Part shown: positions 9,015 to 18,699 of the stretch, piece by piece
Layout: every line of letters begins with the position of its first letter
Position numbering within the stretch: the stretch's first letter is position 1
NCBI GenBank assembly: GCA_902554995.1
Contig: CACDQT010000006.1
Coordinates: forward strand, 1 to 35,814
Source of the DNA: an uncultured Pelagibacteraceae bacterium
GTDB taxonomy: Bacteria > Pseudomonadota > Alphaproteobacteria > Pelagibacterales > Pelagibacteraceae
Reading direction: 5' to 3'
DNA length: 35,814 nt
Made by a program: the position numbers and the translations under genes
Notes under the pieces: generated by a model
The model's input: only the letters and a program-made list of their open reading frames with translations
What the model was told of the DNA's origin: nothing
Databases searched by the model: none

Positions 9015-9923
9015 TTATTTTAAAATCTTAATTTCTTTTTCTAATTTTACACCGGTTTTTTCTAAAACCTCTTTTGATACAAATTCAATTAAATTGTTCA
9101 TATCATTAAAAGAAGCGCTACCTTTATTTACAAAAAAATTACAATGTTTTTCTGAAATACATGCATCCCCGAAACTTTTGTCTAAAGGAACTGACTCTTT
9201 AATTAACTCCCAAACTTTCTTATTAGTTTGTGATTTAGGATTTTTAAAAGTGCTCCCACTAGTTTTAATTCTAGTAGGTTGTGCTTTTTCTTTTTTTTTT
9301 ACTAAATTCTCAATTTCATTTTTAATTTGAGAAGGACTAGATTTTAACCCTTTAAATGAAGCACTTAAAAAGATTAAATCATTGGATAAATTACTTTTTC
9401 TATACTCAAATTTTATTTCTTTACTTGGGATGGTAATGATGTTTCCAGATTTATCGATTGCTTGAACTGATATCAATATATCTTTAAATTCTTTGTTAAA
9501 ACAACCTGCGTTCATTCTAATTCCACCTCCTATTGTGCCTGGTATACAAGATAAAAATTCAAATCCGCTGAGACTGTTTTTTACAGCAAAATCTGATAAT
9601 GACTTATCAGTCACGGCACTTCCAGCAATTATTACATTATCTCCAAGAAGTGAGATATTATTAAAATTTTTTCCTAATTTTATAACTATACCATCAAATA
9701 AATCATCAGATATTAAAGTGTTAGAACCTGCTCCAAGAATAAATATTTTTTCCTGATTATTTACTATTTTCAAAAATTTAATCAGTTCATGAAGATTGTT
9801 GGCTTTAAAAAAAACTTTTGTTTTTCCACCAATATTGAACCAATTTTTTTTTTTAAGATCGTACTCAAATCTTACATTTTCATCAAATTCTCCAAACAAT
9901 TTTTTTAATTTGTTTAATTCCAT
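9015..9923 (-). CDS. murB: UDP-N-acetylenolpyruvoylglucosamine reductase MurB
   Basis: MurB is the FAD- and NADPH-dependent reductase that completes UDP-MurNAc. Motifs: NWFNIGGKTKVFF near the N-terminus, FILGAGSNTLISD (FAD-binding), GTIGGGIRMNAGC, SGSTFKNP (with the catalytic Ser) and DACISEKHCNFFVN. I place the start at 9923, not at the longer in-frame 9953. The ATG at 9923 forms a TAATG overlap with the murC stop, the usual coupling arrangement, and the upstream ten codons (MDEGTAKINI) only duplicate the murC 3' end. This gives 302 residues, normal for the short type I enzyme. Confidence 0.95.
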   Translation of the reverse strand: MELNKLKKLFGEFDENVRFEYDLKKKNWFNIGGKTKVFFKANNLHELIKFLKIVNNQEKIFILGAGSNTLISDDLFDGIVIKLGKNFNNISLLGDNVIIAGSAVTDKSLSDFAVKNSLSGFEFLSCIPGTIGGGIRMNAGCFNKEFKDILISVQAIDKSGNIITIPSKEIKFEYRKSNLSNDLIFLSASFKGLKSSPSQIKNEIENLVKKKEKAQPTRIKTSGSTFKNPKSQTNKKVWELIKESVPLDKSFGDACISEKHCNFFVNKGSASFNDMNNLIEFVSKEVLEKTGVKLEKEIKILK

Positions 9924-11317
9924 TATATTAATCTTGGCAGTTCCCTCATCCAATTAGAGATGGAACCTGCACCCATTCCAATTACGATTTTTTTCCCACT
10001 CATATTTCTTTTTATAAATTTAGCTAGTTGAAAATTATCATTTACTAAAAATAATTTTACTTTTGAATTTTTTATTATCTCCTTAGCAAAATTTATATAA
10101 TTAAATCCCAACTTTATTTTTTCTCCCGCTGAATATACAGGGCATAAAACAACAATATCGGCATTCTTAAATGCAAGGGAGAATTCTTTTCTCAAATCTT
10201 TAAGTCTTGTCACTCTATGTGGTTGAAAAATACAAACTTTTTCATAATTTTTATAAACCTTGTTAACACCATCCAAAACTACTTTTATTTCAGTTGGATG
10301 ATGAGCGTAATCATCATAAAAATCAATATTGTTGTAAGTAAATATTTTATTAAATCTTCTTTGAACACCTTTAAATTTTTTTAATCCTTTTTTAATATCA
10401 GAAATTGAAATACCAATAGTAATTGCAACAGCAGTAGCTGCAACAGAATTTCTTACGTTATGAACACCTAGTAATGGAATTCTTATTTTTTTAATCTTTA
10501 TTCTTTTCTTATTTGGGACATTTACTGATATGTCAAATTCTGTGAAGGTTTTGTTTTGATTAATATTCTTAATTAAAAAGTTTGATTTTGAATCAAGTCC
10601 ATAGGTATAAAAATTTCTATTCTTTAATTTTTTAATTATTTTATTATTTACAGGGTCATCTAAACAAATAAATGATTTTCCAAAAGAGGGAACTTTTTTT
10701 ATAAAATTAATAAAATATTTCTCTAAGTCATCCATAGATTTGTAAAAATCCATATGTTCTCTATCAATATTTGTAATAATTGAATAAGTAGGAGGTATAT
10801 GAAGGAAACTTCCATCAGACTCATCTGCTTCTAAAACTGTCCAATCACTCTTTCCTAACTTAGCAGTATTTTTGATAGAGTTAATTACCCCTCCATTAAT
10901 AATTGTTGGATCTAATTTGGTTTTTTGCAGTATTGAGGTAATTAAAGAAGTTGTTGTAGTCTTGCCATGTGAACCAACCACAACAATATTTTTCATAAGA
11001 GAAACAATGTGAGCTAACATTCTTCCTCGGGTGATAATTGGAAGTTTTTTTCTTCTAGCTTCAATGTATTCTGAATTATTTTTTTTTATTGCTGAGGAAA
11101 TAACTGCTATTGTAGCATTCTTTAAATTTTGTTTTTTTTGACCAATAAAAACTTTTATTTTTTCTTTTTTCAATCTATCTATATTTTTATTTGATGATAC
11201 GTCACTACCTTGCACTTTAAATCCTTTCCCTTTCATAATTAAAGAAAGTCCGCTCATACCAATACCACCGATACCAATGAAGTGAATAACCTCAGTTTTT
11301 GCTAATTCAATTTTCAT
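9923..11317 (-). CDS. murC: UDP-N-acetylmuramate--L-alanine ligase MurC
   Basis: MurC adds the first residue, L-alanine, to UDP-MurNAc using ATP. The 464-residue Mur ligase has the N-terminal substrate domain HFIGIGGIGMSGL, the central ATPase P-loop VVGSHGKTTTTS, the VLEADESDGSF block, NIDREHMDFY, and the C-terminal domain signature YDDYAHHPTEIK. The start ATG overlaps the murG stop by 11 bases; the stop overlaps the murB start as TAATG. Confidence 0.97.
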   Translation of the reverse strand: MKIELAKTEVIHFIGIGGIGMSGLSLIMKGKGFKVQGSDVSSNKNIDRLKKEKIKVFIGQKKQNLKNATIAVISSAIKKNNSEYIEARRKKLPIITRGRMLAHIVSLMKNIVVVGSHGKTTTTSLITSILQKTKLDPTIINGGVINSIKNTAKLGKSDWTVLEADESDGSFLHIPPTYSIITNIDREHMDFYKSMDDLEKYFINFIKKVPSFGKSFICLDDPVNNKIIKKLKNRNFYTYGLDSKSNFLIKNINQNKTFTEFDISVNVPNKKRIKIKKIRIPLLGVHNVRNSVAATAVAITIGISISDIKKGLKKFKGVQRRFNKIFTYNNIDFYDDYAHHPTEIKVVLDGVNKVYKNYEKVCIFQPHRVTRLKDLRKEFSLAFKNADIVVLCPVYSAGEKIKLGFNYINFAKEIIKNSKVKLFLVNDNFQLAKFIKRNMSGKKIVIGMGAGSISNWMRELPRLI

Positions 11318-12371
11318 TAATTATATTTAATATTTTTTGATGTACATTAGTCCAAGTATTTTTGTAATTTAGTTTTTTTAAGTTTTCCTTTTTTTGCAAG
11401 AATTCAGAATTATCAGATAATATATTGTTCAAAAGTTGCTCAATATCATCCTCAAATGTCTCTTGATTAAGTATCCAGCAACATTCTTTTTCTTTATAAA
11501 ATAAAGCATTTTCGAATTGATGATTGTCCTTAGAATTTGGTAATGGCACTGCAATAAATGGTATGTTTAACAAAGATAATTCAGCTAAAGTTGAAGCACC
11601 TGATCTAGTTATACATACATCAGAATTATTAATTATTTCTTCAAAGTTTTTATTGAAACTGAAGATTAAACATTCAACATTATTTTTATCATAGAAATTT
11701 TTTAAATTGAAAATATTTTTTTCGTTTGTTTGATGTAAAATTCTAATTGAGTGTTTTTTCGAAATATTAACAATTTTATTTTTGAGATTAATATCAAAGA
11801 TATTCGCTCCTTGACTTCCTCCGACAATCAATAAATCTAATTTTTTATAGTTAAAATTTTTTTGTTTTAAACTATAAAATTTTTCTCTTACCAAGGGAAA
11901 TATAGTTTCAATTTTACTTTTATATTTTGGTGGAAAATTTTTTATTTTTTCTTTGTAACAAATTATTTTTTTACATGAGCTTAAAAAAAATTTATTTGCT
12001 CTTCCCAAAACTTGATTGGGTTCTAAAAGGTAAATCTTTAATTTTAAGAATTTTGCTGCTAATAACAATGGAAGAGACATATAACCCCCAGTAGAAAATA
12101 ATTTTTCAATATTATTTTTTTTTAATAATAAAAACGATTTTATTGTCAGTATAATTACTAATATTAAATTGATTGGAAATAAAAATATATTATTTAACCT
12201 TGGGGTATCAATAATTCTTAATTGATAATTTCCGTCATTTAAATATTTTAAACCCCTCTTATCAGTTGTGATTATTACTTTTGCATCTCTAGATAAATGT
12301 TCATAAAGTATTACTGCTGGGATTACATGACCCCCTGATCCTCCTGTAGTTATCAAGTAATTTTTATCCAT
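11307..12371 (-). CDS. murG: Lipid II synthase MurG (GT28 glycosyltransferase)
   Basis: MurG transfers GlcNAc to lipid I on the inner face of the cytoplasmic membrane. The 354-residue GT-B enzyme shows the N-terminal glycine loop TTGGSGGHVIPA, the second glycine loop LIVGGSQGANIF, and the donor-binding block ITRSGASTLAEL followed by PFIAVPLPNSKDNHQ. It lies one base from the ftsW stop and overlaps murC by 11 bases. Length is normal. Confidence 0.96.
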   Translation of the reverse strand: MDKNYLITTGGSGGHVIPAVILYEHLSRDAKVIITTDKRGLKYLNDGNYQLRIIDTPRLNNIFLFPINLILVIILTIKSFLLLKKNNIEKLFSTGGYMSLPLLLAAKFLKLKIYLLEPNQVLGRANKFFLSSCKKIICYKEKIKNFPPKYKSKIETIFPLVREKFYSLKQKNFNYKKLDLLIVGGSQGANIFDINLKNKIVNISKKHSIRILHQTNEKNIFNLKNFYDKNNVECLIFSFNKNFEEIINNSDVCITRSGASTLAELSLLNIPFIAVPLPNSKDNHQFENALFYKEKECCWILNQETFEDDIEQLLNNILSDNSEFLQKKENLKKLNYKNTWTNVHQKILNIINEN

Positions 12372-12372
12372 T

Positions 12373-13497
12373 TTAATTTAGATTTCGTTTTGTAAAGTTC
12401 AAAATTATCCCAGATAAAATTGAAACACTAATTATTGAGGAACCACCATAACTTATAAATGGTAATGTCATACCAGTTGTAGGAAATAATCTAATATTTA
12501 CTCCAATATGAATTATAGTTTGCATTAATATAAGGCTTATAGATCCAACTAAAATTAATTTGATAGTTTCATTATTTTCAAAATTAACTTTTTTAAACAC
12601 TGAGTAAATAAACATTAAAAACAATAAAAAGATTAAAATTATGGCAATTACACCAAACTCCTCAGAAATTACTGAAATGATATAATCTGTATGAGCCTCT
12701 GGAACTCTATTTTTTAAAGTCCCCTCTCCAATACCTTTCCCAAAAAAGCCTCCACTCGTAATAGACTCTAAAGCTTTGTCTGATTGAAAATTGTAAGTTC
12801 CAGTTTCAGAATCTAAAAAAGAAATTAATCTATTTTTAATGTATGCAAATTTTGAAACAAAAAAAATTAAGTAAAAAAATATTAATATAATCGATGAAAA
12901 TAAAAAAAAAAGTAAAAATATACTTACACCCGAAGTAAAAATTAAAACTGACCAACAAAAAAAAATTAAAAGAGTTTGTCCTATATCTGGCTGTAATGAT
13001 AGTAATAAAGCAATAGCTAAAGTAACTATAAATGAAAATAAATATTTTATGTAAATGTTGCTAAATTTCTGGCTACACAATATCAAGCTAGTAAAAATTA
13101 TAAGAAATGGCTTTACTAATTCTATCGGCTGAAATCTGGGTAAGAAGTATAAATCTATCCATCTTTTTGAACCCTTAACTTCTACTCCAATTATAGGCAC
13201 CAAAATTAAAAATATTAATGATAAGAAAAAGAATAGAGAAGAATATTTGAGAAGTTGTTCTTTTTTGATTGAGGATAATAAAAAAATTATAATTATCCCT
13301 AACAAAATAAAAACTAAATGTTTAAAAAAAAATTGGTAATCATTTGTATCTAATTTATCAGAGGCAATTAATGATGTGGAAACTAAGGAAAAAAAAAGAC
13401 CTGTTAAAAATAATAAAACAATCAGTGAAAATAGAAACTTATCAATATTTTTCCACCAATCATAATAAATACTGAATAAAGTATTCTTATTTTCCAT
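12373..13497 (-). CDS. ftsW: SEDS-family septal peptidoglycan polymerase FtsW
   Basis: FtsW is the multispanning glycosyltransferase that polymerises lipid II at the septum together with FtsI. The 374 residues form about ten hydrophobic segments. SEDS landmarks are the GSKRWID block (about residue 110), SLQPDIGQTLLI, GGFFGKGIGEGTLKNRVPEAHTD-type loop sequence, ISEEFGVI, and LPFISYGGSSI near the end. This could in principle be RodA, but its place between murD and murG is that of FtsW. The start overlaps the murD stop by 11 bases. Confidence 0.95.
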   Translation of the reverse strand: MENKNTLFSIYYDWWKNIDKFLFSLIVLLFLTGLFFSLVSTSLIASDKLDTNDYQFFFKHLVFILLGIIIIFLLSSIKKEQLLKYSSLFFFLSLIFLILVPIIGVEVKGSKRWIDLYFLPRFQPIELVKPFLIIFTSLILCSQKFSNIYIKYLFSFIVTLAIALLLSLQPDIGQTLLIFFCWSVLIFTSGVSIFLLFFLFSSIILIFFYLIFFVSKFAYIKNRLISFLDSETGTYNFQSDKALESITSGGFFGKGIGEGTLKNRVPEAHTDYIISVISEEFGVIAIILIFLLFLMFIYSVFKKVNFENNETIKLILVGSISLILMQTIIHIGVNIRLFPTTGMTLPFISYGGSSIISVSILSGIILNFTKRNLN

Positions 13498-14773
13498 ACA
13501 TAAATCTTTTTACTAATCGATTAAAATATAAACCTCTTTCTTCGAAGTTTTTAAAACTATCAAACGAAGCTGCACAAGGGCTAAATAATATCGTATATTT
13601 AATAGATCTTTTTGTTTTGATTATAGAAAAAACGTTTTTCACTGCATCTTCTAAATTTATATAATTTTCAAATTTTACTTTATTTCTAAGCTGTTTGATA
13701 AAAAGATTTTTATTTTCTCCATAAATAAAAGCGGTAACATTACTTAAATCTTTTTTTTTTAATTCTAATTTGTCACCTTTTTTATAAATACCACCCAATA
13801 ACCATAATATGTCGGAGGATTTATTAAACATTCCGACAGAAGATGAAAAACTTGTAGATTTTGAGTCATTTATAATAGTGAGATTCCTCTTTTGAAGAAT
13901 AATTTGTTGGCGATATTTCAAACCCTTAAAATTTTTAATCGTTTTTTGTAAAAGATATTTTTTTAGTTTTAGTTTTTTTGCCAATTCTATAATAAAGGAT
14001 AGATTTTCTCTATTTGACTCAGTTAAAAAATATTTATTTTTGATTTCCAGAAAATTATTATAATTTTTTTTTGTATTTACTTTAACAATTTTACAATTAA
14101 ATTTTTTAGCTTTTAATTTTCTCGAAATTAGCTCGTCATCGCTTTTTACAAATGCTAAACAACTTTTGGATTGAGAATCTAATAGTTTAAATTTTGCATC
14201 AACATAATTTTGAAGAGTTTTATGTCTTTCAAGATGATCAGGTTTAATATTCAAGATTATTGAATATTTTGAACTAAATAACCGACTATAATCTAGCTGG
14301 TAAGAAGATGCCTCTATTACAAAAATTGTTTTTTTTGATATTTTTTTTTCATTTAATGGAGGGTTACCAAAGTTTCCAATAAGTCTCACATCTTTTTTTT
14401 GATCTTTTAAAACTTCATATAAAATTTTCGCAGTAGTAGATTTTCCATTGGTACCTGTAATAGTAATGCATTCGTTTTTAAAAAAAGTAAAAAAGACATC
14501 TAAATCTGTATAAATTTTTTTTTTATTAAGTTTAAGAAATTTAGATAACTTACAATTATAAATATTGATACCTGGGCTAATAATGATTATATCAAATTTG
14601 ATTTTTGATAATTTTAATTTTGAAATTTGTTTCGGATTTATGTTTTTTAAATCATCAAATAAATAAATATCAGCTTTATTTCTTAAAAATCTAAAAGATG
14701 ATATTCCACTTTTTCCAAGACCATAGATTAATATTTTTTTTTTCAAAAAAATATTTTCAATTTTTTTTTTCAT
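13487..14773 (-). CDS. murD: UDP-N-acetylmuramoylalanine--D-glutamate ligase MurD
   Basis: MurD adds D-glutamate to UDP-MurNAc-L-Ala. Motifs: ILIYGLGKSGISSF (N-terminal substrate domain), ITITGTNGKSTTAK (ATPase loop), FVIEASSYQLDYS, NIKPDHLERH and the C-terminal LFSPCAASFDSF. The frame is open up to 14857, but I choose the ATG at 14773 (MKKKIENIF). It forms an ATGA overlap with the mraY stop, and the 28 upstream codons lie inside mraY and look unlike a MurD N-terminus. The product is 428 residues, slightly shorter than the roughly 450-residue norm. Confidence 0.93.
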   Translation of the reverse strand: MKKKIENIFLKKKILIYGLGKSGISSFRFLRNKADIYLFDDLKNINPKQISKLKLSKIKFDIIIISPGINIYNCKLSKFLKLNKKKIYTDLDVFFTFFKNECITITGTNGKSTTAKILYEVLKDQKKDVRLIGNFGNPPLNEKKISKKTIFVIEASSYQLDYSRLFSSKYSIILNIKPDHLERHKTLQNYVDAKFKLLDSQSKSCLAFVKSDDELISRKLKAKKFNCKIVKVNTKKNYNNFLEIKNKYFLTESNRENLSFIIELAKKLKLKKYLLQKTIKNFKGLKYRQQIILQKRNLTIINDSKSTSFSSSVGMFNKSSDILWLLGGIYKKGDKLELKKKDLSNVTAFIYGENKNLFIKQLRNKVKFENYINLEDAVKNVFSIIKTKRSIKYTILFSPCAASFDSFKNFEERGLYFNRLVKRFMYGK

Positions 14774-15855
14774 CTCAGTTTTAAAGTAGCTAATCCTATC
14801 ATTGCAAGAATTATAGAAATGATCCAAAACCTTATTACAACAGTCGATTCTGGCCAACCTTTTTTCTCAAAGTGATGGTGGATAGGAGCCATCTTAAAAA
14901 TTCTTTTTCCAGTAAGTTTAAATGAAATAACTTGAACCATTACAGAAACCGCTTCCAATACAAACAGGCCTCCGGTGATTGCTAAAACTATTTCATGTTT
15001 TGTTATTATTCCAACAGCTCCTAAAGACCCTCCTAAAGACAATGAACCAGTATCGCCCATAAAAATTTTTGCTGGAGGTGCGTTAAACCATAAAAATCCA
15101 AGACATGAACCTATTATAGCTCCACAAAATATTGCTACCTCTCCAGTTCCTTCTATGTAAGGAATTTGTAGATAATCTGAAAATACAATATTACCAGTTA
15201 CATAACTAATAAATGCAAAGCATGCTGCCACTAAAATTACTGGAACAGTTGCCAAACCATCTAAACCATCTGTCAAATTAACAGCATTAGATGAACCAAT
15301 AATTACAAATATTGCAAAAGGAATAAAAAACCAACCAAGATTAATGATTAAGTTTTTAAAAAATGGAAAATATAAATTAGTTATATTTTGGTAATCTATA
15401 AAATTTACATAAATAACAACACCAATAATTGATAATACAATTTGTAAAATTATTTTAAATTTAGATGAAATTCCTGAAGAATTACTATACTTAATCTTTT
15501 TATAATCATCAAATGCTCCTAAAAGTCCAAATGAAACAGCAACGTACACACAAAACAAAATATTAATATTTGATAAGTCTGCCCACAAAATTACTGAAAT
15601 GAGTAAACCTAATAGAATAATTAATCCACCCATAGTTGGTGTACCAATTTTTTTAATTATATGATCTTCAGGTCCGTCATCTCTTATGGGATTTAAAATT
15701 TTTTGATTTGAGAAGAATTTTATAAACGGGCCTCCAATTATTAAAACTATTATGAGTGATGTGAAAACAGATAAACCAGTTCTGAAAGTTAAGTATTTAA
15801 AAACATTCAAAAATCCAAACGTATCTACATAGTTTAATAAAAATTGATAAAGCAT
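14770..15855 (-). CDS. mraY: Phospho-N-acetylmuramoyl-pentapeptide transferase MraY
   Basis: MraY moves phospho-MurNAc-pentapeptide from UDP to undecaprenyl phosphate, giving lipid I. The 361-residue integral membrane protein has about ten transmembrane segments. Catalytic landmarks are GTPTMGGLIILLG, FGLLGAFDDYKK (Asp pair), NAVNLTDGLDGLA, NAPPAKIFMGDTGSLSLGG and MAPIHHHFEKKGWPE. Length and motifs are complete. The start immediately follows the murE-murF stop (TAGATG), and the stop overlaps murD. Confidence 0.97.
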   Translation of the reverse strand: MLYQFLLNYVDTFGFLNVFKYLTFRTGLSVFTSLIIVLIIGGPFIKFFSNQKILNPIRDDGPEDHIIKKIGTPTMGGLIILLGLLISVILWADLSNINILFCVYVAVSFGLLGAFDDYKKIKYSNSSGISSKFKIILQIVLSIIGVVIYVNFIDYQNITNLYFPFFKNLIINLGWFFIPFAIFVIIGSSNAVNLTDGLDGLATVPVILVAACFAFISYVTGNIVFSDYLQIPYIEGTGEVAIFCGAIIGSCLGFLWFNAPPAKIFMGDTGSLSLGGSLGAVGIITKHEIVLAITGGLFVLEAVSVMVQVISFKLTGKRIFKMAPIHHHFEKKGWPESTVVIRFWIISIILAMIGLATLKLR

Positions 15856-18699
15856 CTACTTAATTCCTTTTAAATCATTTATCATCATATTAAAACCTGT
15901 CGCATTTGAGGCTTTAACCATTAAATAATCATTATTATTCAAATCATTTTTAATAAATTTAATCATTTGAGTGTTAGTTCTAAAAACTTTACCTCTTTTT
16001 GATTTTACAATCTTTTTGAATATTTGACTCATATATTTTCCCTTAAAGAAAATTTTATCAATTTTTGTTTTATTAATTATTGGAACAATTGACTGGTGAA
16101 GTTTTTTGGAATGAGTTCCAAGTTCTAACATATCACCAAGTAAGAGATACTTTTTGAATTTTTTGGTCTTTACTTTATCAAAATTTAATATCGCAGATTT
16201 AAGGGATAAAGGATTGGAATTATAACTTTCATCTATTAGGTTTATGTTTTTTTTATTTATTTTTATTCTTGATAAATCTCCTCTCCCTTGGGGGGTTGTA
16301 AAATTAAAAAAAACTTTTTTATCTAATTTTGTAATATCAATATTTATACTCATAACCGCTAAAGCAGCTAAAATATTATAAATGTTATTTTGAAAATTAT
16401 TAGAAATCACAAAACTTTTGATAAAATCTTTAGCTTTGATATTTATTTTAAAATTATTATCAATTTTAACAATATTAATTAACTTCACATCAGATTTATG
16501 ATTTTTTATTCCAAATGAAATTGTATTAATATTTTTTTTGGTAGCTATTTTGTGATGTAATCTAAAAAAATTATCATCTGCATTTAAAATCACAAAACCA
16601 TTTTGTTTCGTATTTGAAATTATTTCAGATTTTGCAAGTGCAATATCTTTTATACTCTTAAAATTTTTAGCATGAGCATAATTTATATTAGTTATAACGC
16701 TTATGTCTGGTTTGATAATTTTTGATAAATAATCAATTTCCCCTTTTTTATCCATGCCGACTTCCAAAACTCCATAATTATCGTTCTTTCTCAAATTAAA
16801 AAGGCTTAATGGAACCCCATATTTGTTATTATAAGATTTTGGGGAAATAGTTGTTTTAGAAATTTTTTTTAAAGTTTTGCCTAATAATTCCTTAAGTGTA
16901 GTTTTTCCACAGCTCCCTGTTATTGCAATTATTTTTGCATCTATATTCTCTCTGAAAATAGTTGATGTTTCAGTCAAAAATTTCAATGCATTTATTACTT
17001 TTATTTGTTTTTTAGAATCTAATTTTTTTTTAATTTTATTTACAACTACTATAGAAGCTTTTTTCTTCAGAGCTTCTTCTACAAACTTATTTCCATCATT
17101 TTTCCTGCCTCGTATAGCGAAAAAAATGTCATTTTTTTTTACTTCTTTTGAATTAATTCTAGCTTGTCCCAGAGTTAAACTTGTATTTAATTTTTTATCA
17201 CCAGATGACTCTTTAATAAGATTTAATTTCAAATTACTTGATAAATTCAAATTTTTTAATTTAATTGCGTTTAAAATTATTTTTTTATCTGAAAAATAAA
17301 TTTTTCGATTACCAATTTCTTGAATTTTTTCATGACCCTTGCCAGCAACTAATAAGATATTGCCTGTAGTTAAATTTTTAATTGCTTCAGAAATTGCCTT
17401 TGCTCTATCAGAAATTTCTGATATCTTTTTACTATTTATTCCTCTTTTAATATCTTTTCTAATTTTATTAGGATTTTCCAATCTAGGATTATCATCTGTC
17501 AAATATATTTGATCAGCATACAATGAAGCTATTTTACCCATTTTTGATCTTTTATTTTGATCTCTATTTCCACCACAACCAAACAAAAGAACAATTTTTT
17601 TATTAGGAAATTGTTCTCTTAGTGAAAGAAGAGATATTTTTAATGCGTCTGGTGTGTGTGCGTAATCCAAGATAACTTTAGATTTATTTTTAATATTGCC
17701 AATTTTTTCTAGTCTTCCCTCAACAGATCTTATTTTTGGAATAACTCCCAAAATTTTATTTAAGCTTAGATTACTTTTTTGAGCAGCTATAATTGCCATC
17801 ATTATGTTCTTGAGTTGTATTTTACCTATAAGATTGAGCTTAATATTTTTGATTAAGTTTTTATATTTGATTATTAATATTTGTTTCTCGCCTAAAAAAT
17901 AATGAGATAAAATTTTAAAATGATTTTTTGGGTTATTTATAGAATTAATCTTTAAATTTCTCTTTAATGCAATTTTTTTTATGTTTCTAAATTCAGGTAT
18001 TTTTTCATCAGTAATTACATTGCCTTTAATAGATAGAAGTTTCTCAAAAAGATAGAGTTTTGCGATTAAATAATCTTTTAAATTTTTGTGATAATCTAAA
18101 TGATCTTGAGATAAATTTGTAAATATTCCTGAATTAAATTTTAAACCATCTAACCTATTTTGACTTAAACCATGACTTGAAGCCTCCAGTATTACATCTT
18201 CCACTTTATGATTTTTAAGATAATTTAATATCTTCCCCAATTGAATTGGGTCGATGGTTGTATTGGATAAATTGATATATTTGTTGTTTGATTTAACACC
18301 CAAAGTTCCAATTGATGCAACTTTTCTTTTATTAAATTTTAATATTTGATAATAAAAATCAGCCACGGAAGACTTTCCATTAGTTCCTGTAATTGCTATT
18401 AAATTTGATGGTTTTTTATTATAAATTTTAAATGAAACTTCAGCTAATAATTTTCTCACATTTTTTGAATGAATAATTAATACTCCATTTGGAAATTTTG
18501 TTATTTTCTTTTCAGTTACAATAATTTTTGAGCCTTTGTTTATTGCATCTAATATGAAATTATTTCCATCAATATTTGTGCCTTTAATTGCAAAAAAGAC
18601 ATTATCTTTTTTTACTTTTGAACTCTCAAAACAGATGTCAGAAAAAAAAGTCTTTTCATATTTTTTTCCAATATTTGGGAAATAATCTTTAAGTAACAT
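15856..18699 (-). CDS. murE-murF: Fused MurE-MurF bifunctional ligase
   Basis: One uninterrupted 947-codon frame encodes two successive Mur ligases. Residues 1 to about 480 are MurE: substrate domain FESSKVKKDNVFFAIKG, P-loop TGTNGKSS (104-111), LDYAHTPDAL, and DDNPR (402-406), the meso-diaminopimelate specificity motif. After a short linker, residues from about 506 onward are MurF: INSKEVKKNDIFFAIRG, P-loop TGSCGKTT (594-601), GVLEVGMDKKGEI, NINYAHAKNFKS, DESYNSNP, and LLGDMLELG. The protein should add meso-DAP and then D-Ala-D-Ala. The two halves are separate neighbouring genes in most bacteria; fused versions are known, for example in Bordetella. MurE's usual stop is absent and the MurF N-terminus looks slightly trimmed. 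Spacing to ftsI is zero (TAAATG). Confidence 0.95.
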   Translation of the reverse strand: MLLKDYFPNIGKKYEKTFFSDICFESSKVKKDNVFFAIKGTNIDGNNFILDAINKGSKIIVTEKKITKFPNGVLIIHSKNVRKLLAEVSFKIYNKKPSNLIAITGTNGKSSVADFYYQILKFNKRKVASIGTLGVKSNNKYINLSNTTIDPIQLGKILNYLKNHKVEDVILEASSHGLSQNRLDGLKFNSGIFTNLSQDHLDYHKNLKDYLIAKLYLFEKLLSIKGNVITDEKIPEFRNIKKIALKRNLKINSINNPKNHFKILSHYFLGEKQILIIKYKNLIKNIKLNLIGKIQLKNIMMAIIAAQKSNLSLNKILGVIPKIRSVEGRLEKIGNIKNKSKVILDYAHTPDALKISLLSLREQFPNKKIVLLFGCGGNRDQNKRSKMGKIASLYADQIYLTDDNPRLENPNKIRKDIKRGINSKKISEISDRAKAISEAIKNLTTGNILLVAGKGHEKIQEIGNRKIYFSDKKIILNAIKLKNLNLSSNLKLNLIKESSGDKKLNTSLTLGQARINSKEVKKNDIFFAIRGRKNDGNKFVEEALKKKASIVVVNKIKKKLDSKKQIKVINALKFLTETSTIFRENIDAKIIAITGSCGKTTLKELLGKTLKKISKTTISPKSYNNKYGVPLSLFNLRKNDNYGVLEVGMDKKGEIDYLSKIIKPDISVITNINYAHAKNFKSIKDIALAKSEIISNTKQNGFVILNADDNFFRLHHKIATKKNINTISFGIKNHKSDVKLINIVKIDNNFKINIKAKDFIKSFVISNNFQNNIYNILAALAVMSINIDITKLDKKVFFNFTTPQGRGDLSRIKINKKNINLIDESYNSNPLSLKSAILNFDKVKTKKFKKYLLLGDMLELGTHSKKLHQSIVPIINKTKIDKIFFKGKYMSQIFKKIVKSKRGKVFRTNTQMIKFIKNDLNNNDYLMVKASNATGFNMMINDLKGIK

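Noticed and set aside
9924-9953. N-terminal extension of murB
   Set aside because: The ten extra codons duplicate the end of murC; the TAATG overlap supports the start at 9923.
14774-14857. N-terminal extension of murD
   Set aside because: The 28 extra codons lie within mraY and resemble no MurD N-terminus; the ATGA overlap supports 14773.
16877-17299. A 140-codon plus-strand frame antisense to murE-murF
   Set aside because: The composition is the Phe/Leu-rich mirror of Lys/Asn-rich coding, and no start context or domain is visible. Similar frames lie opposite ligA (3435-3815), ddl/murB and carB.
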